Assembly: GCA_902790015.1 (NCBI GenBank)
Contig: CADAQF010000016.1
Span: forward strand, 1 to 46,466
DNA from: an uncultured Eubacteriales bacterium
Lineage (GTDB): Bacteria; Bacillota; Clostridia; Christensenellales; Aristaeellaceae
Length of the DNA: 46,466 nucleotides
Direction of reading: 5' to 3'
Positions 8,648 through 16,297 of this stretch are shown here, one piece after another (position 1 is the stretch's first letter; each line of letters starts with the position of its first letter). The notes below the pieces were generated by a model, which was given only the letters and a program-made list of their open reading frames with translations, was not told the origin of the DNA and did not search any database. Position numbers and translations under genes: made by a program.

Positions 8648-8674
8648 GGCTTTGCGGTTTTGCAAAGCTTTTTT
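8648..8674 (+). terminator. Riboswitch-controlled terminator before yhhQ
   Basis: GCTTTGC (8649-8655) pairs with GCAAAGC (8662-8668) around GGTTTT, followed by six T. CGGTTTTG (8655-8662) is exactly complementary to CAAAACCG (8610-8617) in the riboswitch tail. The 8-bp antiterminator therefore excludes the terminator stem. Ligand capture of the tail should release the terminator and stop transcription. Confidence 0.82.
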
Positions 8675-8691
8675 ATTTGGGAGGCCTCTTT

Positions 8692-9372
8692 ATGGAAGAA
8701 AGAAAAACAGTATCGAAGCTCTTTATGATCCTCGCGGTGATTTACGTCACCTGCCTGCTTTTATCCAACCTGATCGCGGGCAAGATGTGGGCGGTCTCCG
8801 GCAGCGTCACCCTGCCCGCGGCCGTCATACTCTTCCCGCTCACTTACATTTTCGGGGACATCTTCACGGAAGTATACGGCTTCCGGAAGGCCCGCACGGT
8901 GATCTGGCTCGGCTTTGGCTGCAGCTTTTTCGCCGTATCGGTGTATCTGATCACCGTAGCGCTTCCCTATCCCGGCTTCTGGGGCAACCAGGAAGCGTTT
9001 GCCGCCGTCCTGGGAACCACCCCCCGCGTGGCCGCCGCTTCGTTTATCGGCTATCTGTTCGGCGAGTTTTCCAATTCCATGATCCTCTCCAGGCTCAAGG
9101 TTTTCACCAAAGGAAAGCGGCTGTGGACGCGCACCATCCTGTCCACCCTCGTGGGCGAGGGCTTTGATTCCGTCATTTTTATCACCGTATCCTTCCTGGG
9201 CACCATGGACAACGGCACACTCCTGCAGATGATCCTTTATCAGTATCTGTTCAAGGTGACCTACGAGATCGTCTTCACGCCTGTCACCTACGCCGTCGTA
9301 GGGTGGCTCAAAAACCAGGAGGGCGTCGATACCTTCGATTACGATGTCCGCTACAGTCCGATCAGGGGGTAA
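8692..9372 (+). CDS. yhhQ: Queuosine precursor transporter, YhhQ/VUT family
   Basis: The 226-residue product has about six membrane segments and the family marks FPLTYIFGDIFTEVYGF near residues 48-64 and GEGFDSVIF near 162. YhhQ proteins import preQ0 or preQ1 for tRNA queuosine synthesis or salvage. I chose the ATG at 8692 because GGGAGG ends 7 bases upstream. An in-frame TTG at 8677 lies too close to that site. The gene follows a preQ1 riboswitch and is 6 bases from queF, so it is almost certainly repressed when preQ1 is plentiful. A second, unrelated precursor transporter (QueT) is encoded at 19364-19852. Confidence 0.92.
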   Translation: MEERKTVSKLFMILAVIYVTCLLLSNLIAGKMWAVSGSVTLPAAVILFPLTYIFGDIFTEVYGFRKARTVIWLGFGCSFFAVSVYLITVALPYPGFWGNQEAFAAVLGTTPRVAAASFIGYLFGEFSNSMILSRLKVFTKGKRLWTRTILSTLVGEGFDSVIFITVSFLGTMDNGTLLQMILYQYLFKVTYEIVFTPVTYAVVGWLKNQEGVDTFDYDVRYSPIRG

Positions 9373-9378
9373 AAAGCC

Positions 9379-9861
9379 ATGCGCGAAAAAGGAACGCTGA
9401 CCCATCTGGGCAGCCGGGACACCACGTACAAAACGGATTACGATCCGTCGCTGCTCGAATCGTTTGACAACCGGCATCCCGACCACGACTTTTTTGTGAA
9501 GCTGAACTGCCCCGAGTTCACCTCGCTGTGCCCTATCACCGGCCAGCCCGATTTTGCCTGCCTCACCATCTGCTATGTTCCTGATCAGAAGCTGGTGGAA
9601 AGCAAGAGCCTCAAGCTCTATCTGTTCTCCTTCAGAAACCACGGCGATTTTCATGAAGACTGCGTGAACGTCATCATGAACGACCTGGTGCGGCTGCTTT
9701 CGCCCAAGTATCTCGAGGTGACCGGCAGGTTCCTGCCCCGCGGCGGCATCTCCATCGATCCGTACTGCAATTACGGCAAGCCGGGGACGCGCTGGGAGCA
9801 GGTCGCCTGGGAGAGGCTGAGCGGCCATGATCTGAACCCCGAACGGGTGGACAACCGCTGA
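9379..9861 (+). CDS. queF: NADPH-dependent 7-cyano-7-deazaguanine (preQ0) reductase
   Basis: The 160-residue product is a short, type I (YkvM-like) QueF, reducing the nitrile of preQ0 to the amine of preQ1. The catalytic Cys sits in [12 protein letters not shown] near residue 51, with its partner Asp seven residues on. The NADPH-binding QueF motif ESKSLKLY is near residue 74, and HEDC near 94 follows. It is cytosolic and forms a two-gene unit with yhhQ under the preQ1 riboswitch. Because QueF consumes preQ0, the transporter may bring in preQ0. queC, queD and queE are not in the window. Confidence 0.96.
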   Translation: MREKGTLTHLGSRDTTYKTDYDPSLLESFDNRHPDHDFFVKLNCPEFTSLCPITGQPDFACLTICYVPDQKLVESKSLKLYLFSFRNHGDFHEDCVNVIMNDLVRLLSPKYLEVTGRFLPRGGISIDPYCNYGKPGTRWEQVAWERLSGHDLNPERVDNR

Positions 9862-9880
9862 AAAGCGCCCGGCCCGTTTT
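9843..9880 (+). terminator. Possible terminator after queF
   Basis: ACGGG (9843-9847) can pair with CCCGT (9873-9877) over an inner CGCT-GAAA-AGCG hairpin (9856-9867), followed by TTTTT. The 5' arm lies inside the queF coding end. The structure is interrupted by internal loops. Confidence 0.4.
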
Positions 9881-9902
9881 TCGTTTTTTACACGCCCCCT
9901 GG

Positions 9903-9931
9903 TTGCATACATCCCCGGGGCGTGTTACAAT
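9903..9931 (+). promoter_or_regulatory. Sigma-A promoter of the exported serine hydrolase gene
   Basis: TTGCAT (9903-9908) and TACAAT (9926-9931) are 17 bases apart, 33 bases before the start codon. Confidence 0.7.
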
Positions 9932-9963
9932 TTCGGGGAAACGCAGACGGGAGGAAGTAGGAC

Positions 9964-11433
9964 ATGAAAAGAGCGTGCGCGCTGTTACTGCTGGTGCTGG
10001 TGACCGCATTTGCCTCTGCGGGCGCACGGGCTTTCACCTTCGCCCAGCCGAAGTCCTCACCAGCACCTGTTCAGACGGACTTTCCGACCCCTTCCCCCGC
10101 TCCCGCCGCCACTGCCTCTCCCGCCGCGGAAACGGCAGTCCCCCCCGCTTTGACGCCCGCTGCCGAACCCAGCCCTTCACCCGCGCCGGAAGCCTCCCCT
10201 TCTCCCTCGCCCGAGCCGGCGCCTTCGGCCGAACCGGCTGAAACACCTTTGGATATGCCCGCTTCCCCTTCGCAGGACGCCGCCCCGGCCTCCTTCCCCG
10301 CCGTTTTCGGCCTGCCCATGGAGGAGGAAACGCTTCCCGGCTACGAGCCCAACCCCGAATGGGAGGAACAGCTGGCCTCCTTTTTTAAACACTCCGGCGC
10401 CAAGACCGGAGTATTCATACTGACCCGCCGGGGAAAGCCGCTGGCGGTCTACGTCGCCGGCAACAGGGACACCCATAAGAACCCCACCACCCTGAACACC
10501 CGCTTCCGCATCGCCTCCGTGACCAAAATGGTCACGGCCATAGGCCTGATGCAGCTGTACGAGCAGGACCTGATCGATCTAGACGACCCGATCAACCATT
10601 ATCTGCCCATGCAGGTGACCAACCCCGCCTGTCCGGACCATCCCATCACCATGCGCCAGGTGCTCAGCCACACCTCCACCCTCAAGCAGTCCTCCCGCTA
10701 CCTGCCGGACTGGGAGCACCTGCAGAAAAGCAACAGCGTCTTTTACAAAAACCTCGTTCCCGGCGAAAAATATTATTACGCCAACCTGAACGGGGGCCTT
10801 GCCGGCGCCATGATCGAGGCGCTCAGCGGCCAGTCGGTAAACCAGTATATGACCGAGCACGTTTTCCATCCCCTGGGCATCGACGCCGCCTACAGCCCGA
10901 ATCTCCTGATCGATCAGGATAATATCGGCGCGCTGATGACCAAGGGCGGCACCACCACCTCCAACGCCTCCCGCCAGCTTAAAGCGGCGGCCGAGTATGA
11001 CGATACCTGCGACCCCGCCAAACACACCGACCGCACTTCCGGCGCGCTGTACATCAGCCCCTGGGGCCTTAACCGCCTGATGGTGACCATGGCGCTCGGC
11101 GGGGAATACCAGGGCGTGCGGCTCCTTAAAGAGGAGACCATCCGCCTGATGGAGGCGGACCAGGCCTGGATAGAGGGCAGCAGCGTCTGGGGAGACAGTC
11201 CCTACGGCCTTTTCCTGACCCATTACACCTTCGGCTCCTCCCCCTGGTACGGGCATCAGGGCCGCTATAACGGGCTTACCTCGGACGCCTTCTACCAGCC
11301 CGAAACGGGCCTCACCTTCGTCATGGTGGTCAACGGCTACGGCGGCAAGAGCAACGACGGGCTTTGCAACCTGGCCCGCAGCTGCCTCACCTGGGCGGAC
11401 GGCTTCGGCATGGAGGAAGAAGATGGAATTTGA
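9964..11433 (+). CDS. Exported beta-lactamase-fold serine hydrolase
   Basis: The 489-residue product has a signal peptide (cleavage near ARAFT). A roughly 75-residue Pro/Ala/Ser/Glu-rich linker follows, then a class C beta-lactamase/penicillin-binding-protein-like domain. The nucleophile motif is SVTK near residue 189, the tyrosine motif is YAN near 274, and HQGRYNG near 420 fits the third motif. Such proteins act outside the membrane as carboxypeptidases, esterases or peptidases. True beta-lactamase activity is not implied. GGGAGG lies a few bases before the ATG. The small gene at 11423 overlaps its end by 11 bases, suggesting coupling. Substrate unknown. Confidence 0.88.
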   Translation: MKRACALLLLVLVTAFASAGARAFTFAQPKSSPAPVQTDFPTPSPAPAATASPAAETAVPPALTPAAEPSPSPAPEASPSPSPEPAPSAEPAETPLDMPASPSQDAAPASFPAVFGLPMEEETLPGYEPNPEWEEQLASFFKHSGAKTGVFILTRRGKPLAVYVAGNRDTHKNPTTLNTRFRIASVTKMVTAIGLMQLYEQDLIDLDDPINHYLPMQVTNPACPDHPITMRQVLSHTSTLKQSSRYLPDWEHLQKSNSVFYKNLVPGEKYYYANLNGGLAGAMIEALSGQSVNQYMTEHVFHPLGIDAAYSPNLLIDQDNIGALMTKGGTTTSNASRQLKAAAEYDDTCDPAKHTDRTSGALYISPWGLNRLMVTMALGGEYQGVRLLKEETIRLMEADQAWIEGSSVWGDSPYGLFLTHYTFGSSPWYGHQGRYNGLTSDAFYQPETGLTFVMVVNGYGGKSNDGLCNLARSCLTWADGFGMEEEDGI

Positions 11434-11677
11434 GCGCTTTCTGTATTATTCCCTGCGGCACGCCCGGCCCGTGCGCTGCCTGGTGCAGGAGGATAAGCTG
11501 CGCTATATGAACCTCACCGTGATTAAGCTTAATGAAGAGGATTTTATCTGTCTCAGGGCCGGGCGGAAAAAGCCCTTCACCCTGCGCTACGACCAGGTGC
11601 TGGCCGTCTCCTACGCCCGGGGCGACGACGGGGACACCCTGAAAAACGAGCAAAGGGAACATTCCCCGTTCGCCTGA
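11423..11677 (+). CDS. Small conserved-looking protein of unknown function (84 aa)
   Basis: I do not recognise this family. The 84-residue product has many charged and aromatic residues, no signal peptide and no membrane segment. Its middle looks beta-stranded (NLTVIKL, FICLRAG, VLAVSYA) and it ends in a polar tail. GGAGG at 11412-11416 sits 6 bases before the ATG inside the preceding gene, and the 11-base overlap points to translational coupling. Codon use resembles its neighbours. It may be a small regulatory or accessory protein for the upstream hydrolase, but that is only inferred from position. Confidence 0.7.
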   Translation: MEFERFLYYSLRHARPVRCLVQEDKLRYMNLTVIKLNEEDFICLRAGRKKPFTLRYDQVLAVSYARGDDGDTLKNEQREHSPFA

Positions 11678-11715
11678 TAAACAGCGCCGTCAAGCGCCTC
11701 ACGCCAATTTTGCCG

Positions 11716-11744
11716 TTGCAATCGTCGCAGACTTCCTATATAAT
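11716..11744 (+). promoter_or_regulatory. Sigma-A promoter of the rubredoxin gene
   Basis: TTGCAA (11716-11721) is 17 bases from a perfect TATAAT (11739-11744), about 50 bases before the rubredoxin start. Confidence 0.8.
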
Positions 11745-11794
11745 ACTGTCAAGACAAGGGCCTGAAGGCCCCTCAGGCGAAAGGAGAAGCAACC

Positions 11795-11953
11795 ATGAAA
11801 CAGTACGAGTGCCCCTGCGGCTACATCTACGATCCCGAAACGGGCGATCCCGATGGCGGCATCGCGCCCGGCACCGCGTTCGAGGACATCCCGGAGGATT
11901 GGGTCTGCCCGGTATGCGGCCTTGGCAAAGATGCCTTCACCCCTGTTGAGTAA
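11795..11953 (+). CDS. Rubredoxin (52 aa) with a CxC first metal site
   Basis: This short protein aligns with rubredoxins over its whole length: [11 protein letters not shown], a [11 protein letters not shown] core and the second metal loop CPVCGLGKD. Rubredoxin carries one electron on a Cys4-bound iron and serves peroxide or superoxide reductases in anaerobes. The first metal loop reads YECPCGY, so its two cysteines are separated by one residue instead of the usual two. AAAGGAG lies just upstream of the ATG. It has its own promoter and a terminator at 11959. No partner reductase is encoded nearby. The gene is shorter than common ORF-length cut-offs and easy to miss. Confidence 0.95.
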   Translation: MKQYECPCGYIYDPETGDPDGGIAPGTAFEDIPEDWVCPVCGLGKDAFTPVE

Positions 11954-11958
11954 ACTGC

Positions 11959-11982
11959 AAAGCCGCCTGCGGGCGGCTTTTT
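11959..11982 (+). terminator. Terminator between rubredoxin and cyclophilin genes
   Basis: AAAGCCGCC (11959-11967) pairs with GGCGGCTTT (11972-11980) with loop TGCG and a run of five T. It abuts the AAGGAGG ribosome site of the next gene, so read-through into that gene may be partial. Confidence 0.75.
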
Positions 11983-11996
11983 AAGGAGGAAAAGAC

Positions 11997-12521
11997 ATGG
12001 CTAACCCTGTATTCGTCATCGAAATGGAAGACGGCGGCAAGATGACCGGCGAGCTGTATCCGGACATCGCGCCCCAGTCCGCGGGCAATTTTATCGCGCT
12101 GGCCAACGCCGGCTTTTATGACGGGCTCATTTTTCACCGGGTGATCCCCGGCTTCATGATCCAGGGCGGAGATCCCCAGGGCATCGGCATCGGCGGCCCC
12201 GGCTATTCCATCAAGGGCGAGTTCCGCATGAACGGCGTAAAAAACGACCTCCGTCACACCTACGGCGTGCTGTCCATGGCGCGCAGCCAGCATCCCGATT
12301 CAGCCGGCAGCCAGTTTTTTATCATGACCTCCGATTCTCCCCATCTGGACGGGGCCTACGCCGCCTTCGGCAAGGTACTTTCCGGCATGGAAACGGCTGA
12401 AAAGATCGTCAACGCCAAACGGGATTACCGGGACAAGCCCCTGGAGGATCAGAGGATCCGCTCCATCCGCGTGGAAACGGACGGCAAAGAATATCCGTTT
12501 GAAATGCTTAAGAACCGCTGA
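11997..12521 (+). CDS. ppiB: Cyclophilin-type peptidyl-prolyl isomerase
   Basis: The 174-residue product is a single-domain cyclophilin that speeds cis-trans isomerisation at proline during folding. The motifs FHRVIPGFMIQGGD near residues 48-61 (containing the catalytic Arg), SMARSQHPDSAGSQFFI near 91-107 and the late FGKV segment are all present. There is no signal peptide, so it works in the cytosol. AAGGAGGAAAAG precedes the ATG. The nearest promoter is that of rubredoxin, with a terminator between, so expression may come from terminator read-through or an unseen promoter. Confidence 0.95.
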   Translation: MANPVFVIEMEDGGKMTGELYPDIAPQSAGNFIALANAGFYDGLIFHRVIPGFMIQGGDPQGIGIGGPGYSIKGEFRMNGVKNDLRHTYGVLSMARSQHPDSAGSQFFIMTSDSPHLDGAYAAFGKVLSGMETAEKIVNAKRDYRDKPLEDQRIRSIRVETDGKEYPFEMLKNR

Positions 12522-12545
12522 TTATCTTTGGATCGGGAGAATCAA

Positions 12546-13364
12546 ATGACCATCTGGGAACAGAATGAGGAAAAGACCCGCCTGCTGATCAGGCAGGCGG
12601 GCGAAAGCATGCTTTCCTGCCATGACCTGGTAGTCACCGGCAAGGGCCGCCACGCCGACTTTGTGACCCAGGAAGACAAGCTGGTGCAGGAAATGCTGAT
12701 GGACGGCCTGCACCGGCTGTACCCCGAAGCCCGCTTCATGGCCGAGGAAAAGGAAAACGCCGCCCTCACCGGCGATCCCACCTTCATCATCGACCCCATC
12801 GACGGCACCACCAACTATTTCCGCCGCCGGGAGGCCAGCGTGATATCCGTGGGCCTTGCGGAGGGCAAAAAGCCCGTCCGGGGCTGGATCTATAACCCCT
12901 ACCGCGGCGAGCTGTTCACCGCGGCCAAAGGGCAGGGCGCCTTCTGCAACGGAAAGCCCGTGCATGTGTCCGCTGTGCCCCGGGACAATGCGCTGGTATA
13001 TATGGGCACGGCGGCCTATTACGAGGAACTGATGTCCCTGACGGGCCTGTGCGCCCAGCGGCTGCTTCCCGAGATTGCCGATTTCCGCCGCACGGGCTCC
13101 TGCGCTCTGGAAATGTGCGATATCGCCCGGGGCTGGGCGGAAGCCCTGTTTGAGTGGCGCCTGCAGCCCTGGGATATCTGCGCGGGCGTGCTGCTGGTGG
13201 AAGAGGCCGGCGGCCGGTGCTGCGATATCCTGGGCGAAGAGCCCGATCTGGCCCGCCCCGCCCCGCTGCTGGCTGCCAACGCCGCATGCTTTGAGCCCCT
13301 GCTGGAACGCCTGCGGAATATCCGCCGGGAATGGGCGGAGCTTCGGGAAAAGGGGCAGTTGTAA
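12546..13364 (+). CDS. Inositol monophosphatase family phosphatase (SuhB-like)
   Basis: The 272-residue product has the lithium-sensitive phosphatase motifs: metal-binding Glu in MAEEKEN near residue 65, DPIDGTTN near 83-90, and the late QPWDICAG motif whose Asp is a metal ligand near 211. It should hydrolyse a sugar or inositol monophosphate. Family members also act on fructose-1,6-bisphosphate or NADP. The ATG at 12546 is preferred because GGGAGA lies 5 bases upstream. A TTG at 12528 in the same frame is a weaker alternative. It lies 24 bases after the cyclophilin gene. Substrate not determinable. Confidence 0.92.
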   Translation: MTIWEQNEEKTRLLIRQAGESMLSCHDLVVTGKGRHADFVTQEDKLVQEMLMDGLHRLYPEARFMAEEKENAALTGDPTFIIDPIDGTTNYFRRREASVISVGLAEGKKPVRGWIYNPYRGELFTAAKGQGAFCNGKPVHVSAVPRDNALVYMGTAAYYEELMSLTGLCAQRLLPEIADFRRTGSCALEMCDIARGWAEALFEWRLQPWDICAGVLLVEEAGGRCCDILGEEPDLARPAPLLAANAACFEPLLERLRNIRREWAELREKGQL

Positions 13365-13398
13365 ATTGTCTGCAGACAGCCCCCATTTCCCTGATTTA

Positions 13399-13407
13399 TG
13401 CTACAAT
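13399..13407 (+). promoter_or_regulatory. Extended -10 promoter of the SH3-domain gene
   Basis: TGCTACAAT is an extended -10 element without a good -35 at 17 bases. It lies about 75 bases before the start of the SH3-domain gene. Confidence 0.45.
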
Positions 13408-13480
13408 ATCCCCGGCGGGGCGCGTTGGCTATTGATCCTTAAAATCCGTTCCGCTGTCAATGAATTCAGGAGGCAGAAAT

Positions 13481-14860
13481 ATGCTGAAAAAACTCCTTTC
13501 CCTTGTGCTTGCGGCCATGCTGCTTTCATCCTGCGCGGCCTTTGCCGAGGACTTCGGATTTGACACCGGCCTCGGGGAAGATCCGGGCTACACCGACGGC
13601 CAGGGCATTTACGACGGCACGGATTACACCGCCGGCGACGACGGCAGCTACGACGGCTATGCCGACGACGAAAGCGGCTACAGCGGCTCGGGCTATACCG
13701 ACGATATGGGCTACACCGACGACCAGATGGGCGGCTATATCACCCCCGACGGCCGTGCACTCGGCGGAGGCACCATCCCCCTGTCGCTGACCATGTATGT
13801 GTACACCGATAACGGCGGAACGCTGAACGTCCGTTCCGAGCCCTGGATTGAGAAGGGCAACGTTATAGGCACCCTTAACTACGGCGCGCAGGTCCACGTG
13901 ACGGCCGAATTTGACGTCTATCCGGACTGGTATCAGATCTCCTACAGGTCCGGCACCGCCTATGTCATGAAGCGCTTCCTGGTGAGCTACAAGCCCGCCG
14001 CCAAAAAGAAGGCCTCCGTCACCGCCACGCCCCGTCCCGCCAGCCGGGTCACCACCACGCCCAACGCCAACAGGCAGCGCGCCCAGCAGGAAACCCAGGC
14101 GCAGCTGAACGGTGAAAAGACGGTGAAGCCTTTCCTCGTCGCCGTCCGCGCTACCCGCGCCTCCGGCTGGATCAATTTCCGCGTGCTGCCCGGCGTCACG
14201 GAGGAGCGCGTCGCCTCCCTGCCCGACGGGCGTGAACTGCAGGTCATCGGCGAAACCGAAAAATGGTATCACGCCGTCGATATGGAAACCGGCCTGACCG
14301 GCTATATCAGCAAAAGCCTGACCACCGTGCTGACCACGCCCGCTCCCGCGGCGACCGCTTCGCCCACCCCCGCGCCCTTCAAGGAACAGCTGGGCAAGCT
14401 GACCGTTAACGGCGAGTTTTCCCTGCAGTGCAAACTGCCCGAGGGCTATCAGATGCAGGTCATCAACACCCTGGGCACCAGGATCATCGCCTCCATCACC
14501 TCTGAAAACCAGGAAAAGCCGGTGCTTTACCTCTCCATCGCCTACGACGAAATGTATTCCGCCGTCGAAAGGCTGAACGACCTGGGTCAGGAGGACCTGC
14601 AGGTGCTGGAAGGCTCCTTCACGCAGATGAACGAGGTGGATATCACCTACACCGAAACCGCCTACGGCACCAAGCTCATGGTGGCCCGGGAGATCGGCGC
14701 GGATACGGACTATGTGGACATTCTGACCGTCTACAAGGGCTATTCCATCGAATTCGTCATGACCCCGAACCCCAAAGCCGCATCCCAGGCGCTGACGGAC
14801 GACCAGGTGAAGATGTGCGTCGATTTCCTGAGCGAGCTGGACTTTGTGCCGGCCGCCTGA
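13481..14860 (+). CDS. Secreted or lipoprotein SH3-domain protein
   Basis: The 459-residue product begins with a signal peptide that contains a possible lipobox (LSSC near residue 18) and also a type I site (AFAED), so anchoring is uncertain. About 70 residues rich in Asp, Gly and Tyr follow. Two bacterial SH3 (SH3b) domains then appear, at about residues 105-170 (LNVRSEP start) and 225-285 (INFRVLP start), separated by a basic, Thr/Ala/Gln-rich linker. The C-terminal 145 residues are an unassigned alpha/beta region. SH3b domains usually bind peptidoglycan. AGGAGG at 13468-13473 sets the ATG at 13481 rather than the one at 13460. Confidence 0.88.
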   Translation: MLKKLLSLVLAAMLLSSCAAFAEDFGFDTGLGEDPGYTDGQGIYDGTDYTAGDDGSYDGYADDESGYSGSGYTDDMGYTDDQMGGYITPDGRALGGGTIPLSLTMYVYTDNGGTLNVRSEPWIEKGNVIGTLNYGAQVHVTAEFDVYPDWYQISYRSGTAYVMKRFLVSYKPAAKKKASVTATPRPASRVTTTPNANRQRAQQETQAQLNGEKTVKPFLVAVRATRASGWINFRVLPGVTEERVASLPDGRELQVIGETEKWYHAVDMETGLTGYISKSLTTVLTTPAPAATASPTPAPFKEQLGKLTVNGEFSLQCKLPEGYQMQVINTLGTRIIASITSENQEKPVLYLSIAYDEMYSAVERLNDLGQEDLQVLEGSFTQMNEVDITYTETAYGTKLMVAREIGADTDYVDILTVYKGYSIEFVMTPNPKAASQALTDDQVKMCVDFLSELDFVPAA

Positions 14861-14891
14861 CGGCGCGCTTTTTTCCCAGCATATTCAAATC

Positions 14892-14934
14892 AAACGACGG
14901 CCTGCGTTCCCACCCGGATCGCAGGCCGTCGTTT
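14892..14934. terminator. Bidirectional terminator between convergent genes
   Basis: A perfect 15-bp stem pairs 14892-14906 with 14920-14934 around a 13-base loop. The stem ends in AAA/TTT, giving short T-runs on both strands. It separates the SH3-domain gene from mutT. Confidence 0.75.
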
Positions 14935-14965
14935 ATGTCCTTTATACACAGCCGTCAGCTGCCCG

Positions 14966-15364
14966 TCATTCAGCCTTCCTTTGCAAAAAGTCCCCCGCCG
15001 CCTCCAGAAACCGCTGATCGGCCGGGCAGAAAGAATAGCCCGGGAATTCCTCCGGGGACACGAAGCGTATGTCCCGGTGCTCCAGGGCCCGGGGCGTCCC
15101 TTCCTTGACAACGGCGCACAAAAGGGACAGGTGCACCGTCACGTCCGGATATTCGTACACCGTGTCCGTCAGTACTTCGCCGACGTCCAGGTCAATGTCC
15201 AGCTCCTCCCGGCATTCGCGCCGCAGGGCCTCGCGCAGCGTCTCCCCCTTTTCCACCTTGCCGCCGGGAAATTCCCAGCACAGCGCCCGGGCCTTGTTTT
15301 CCGGCCGCTGGCAGATCAGCGCCTTATTTCCCTGCCGGATCAGCCCGGCCACCACCTCAAGCAT
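14966..15364 (-). CDS. mutT: Nudix hydrolase, MutT type (8-oxo-dGTP diphosphatase)
   Basis: The 132-residue product carries a complete Nudix box, GGKVEKGET followed by REALRRECREELDI, at about residues 34-57. The start VVAGLIRQGNKALICQR is typical of the MutT branch that removes 8-oxo-dGTP from the nucleotide pool. A housekeeping role in avoiding mutations is likely, although Nudix substrate range is hard to fix from sequence. The gene is alone on the minus strand with its own promoter at 15407-15436 and a shared terminator at its end. Confidence 0.92.
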   Translation of the reverse strand: MLEVVAGLIRQGNKALICQRPENKARALCWEFPGGKVEKGETLREALRRECREELDIDLDVGEVLTDTVYEYPDVTVHLSLLCAVVKEGTPRALEHRDIRFVSPEEFPGYSFCPADQRFLEAAGDFLQRKAE

Positions 15365-15406
15365 ACTTTTCCCCTTCCTTTATGACCGCAAAGAGTCCTC
15401 CGGCTC

Positions 15407-15436
15407 ATTATAGCACAATCAGGGCCCCTTTGTAAA
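15407..15436 (-). promoter_or_regulatory. Sigma-A promoter of mutT
   Basis: On the minus strand TTTACA (15431-15436) is 18 bases from a perfect TATAAT (15407-15412), about 40 bases before the mutT start. Confidence 0.7.
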
Positions 15437-15529
15437 AAGCAAAAAACATGCAGAAGCAGGATTGTTTTTATGCCCCGGATATGACATACTGTACCGGACA
15501 AACAGAAAACGGGAAAGGAAGGCTTGCGT

Positions 15530-16249
15530 ATGGAACGGGTGGTTGTGATCACCGGCGGGGCGCACGGCATAGGTCTTTGCACGGCGGAGGCTTTCCGCGT
15601 GCAGGGCGCCCAGGTCTGCGTGATGGACACAGCGGAAGGCGCCTGGTTTCAGGGCGACGTCGGAAAAAAGGAAGACCTGGAGCGTTTCGCCCGTGCCGTC
15701 GTAAGCCTATACGGCCACGTGGACGTGCTGGTCAACAACGCCCCGCCGCCCATGCGGGGCATCGATACCCGCAGCTATGAGGCGTTTGAGCGCGCGCTCC
15801 GCATAGGCGTCACCGCGCCCTTTTACCTGACGAAGCTGCTTGCGCCTTATTTCGCTCCCGGCGCCAGCGTCATCAACATATCCTCCTCGCGCGACCGCAT
15901 GAGCCAGCCGCAGACGGAAAGCTACACCGCGGCCAAGGGCGGCATCGCTGCGCTGACCCACGCGCTGGCGGTAAGCCTTGCGGGGAAGGCGCGGGTCAAC
16001 AGCATATCTCCCGGCTGGATCGACACGCAGAACGTCCCCTGCACCGGCCCTGACGCCTGGCAGCAGCCGGTCGGCCGGGTGGGCACGCCGGAGGACATTG
16101 CCCGCCTGATCCTCTTTTTAAGCAGTGAGCAGGCAGGCTTTATCAACGGAGAAAACATCTGCGCGGACGGGGGCATGACCCGGCTGATGATCTATCACGG
16201 GGAACACGGCTGGCGTTTTGATCCCGTTCATCGGGAGGCCGGCGGCTGA
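15530..16249 (+). CDS. Short-chain dehydrogenase/reductase
   Basis: The 239-residue product is a classical SDR with a Rossmann fold. It has the cofactor motif TGGAHGIG near residues 6-13, the NNAP motif near 69, catalytic Ser in NISSSRD and the YTAAK catalytic pair near 133-137. The acidic residue after the second strand (VMDTAEGAW) favours NAD over NADP. The late GENICADGG is typical of the enoyl-reductase-like SDRs. I chose the ATG at 15530 because AAAGGAAGG ends 7 bases upstream. The amidohydrolase gene follows after 48 bases on the same strand. Substrate unknown. Confidence 0.92.
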   Translation: MERVVVITGGAHGIGLCTAEAFRVQGAQVCVMDTAEGAWFQGDVGKKEDLERFARAVVSLYGHVDVLVNNAPPPMRGIDTRSYEAFERALRIGVTAPFYLTKLLAPYFAPGASVINISSSRDRMSQPQTESYTAAKGGIAALTHALAVSLAGKARVNSISPGWIDTQNVPCTGPDAWQQPVGRVGTPEDIARLILFLSSEQAGFINGENICADGGMTRLMIYHGEHGWRFDPVHREAGG

Positions 16250-16297
16250 CGAGCCTGCGGTCACTGTACAAAGCTTCTGCGGATTAACGGAGTATAT

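Noticed and set aside
13366..13407. TTGTCT as -35 partner of TACAAT
   Set aside because: The spacing is 30 bases, far too long. The extended -10 reading is preferred.
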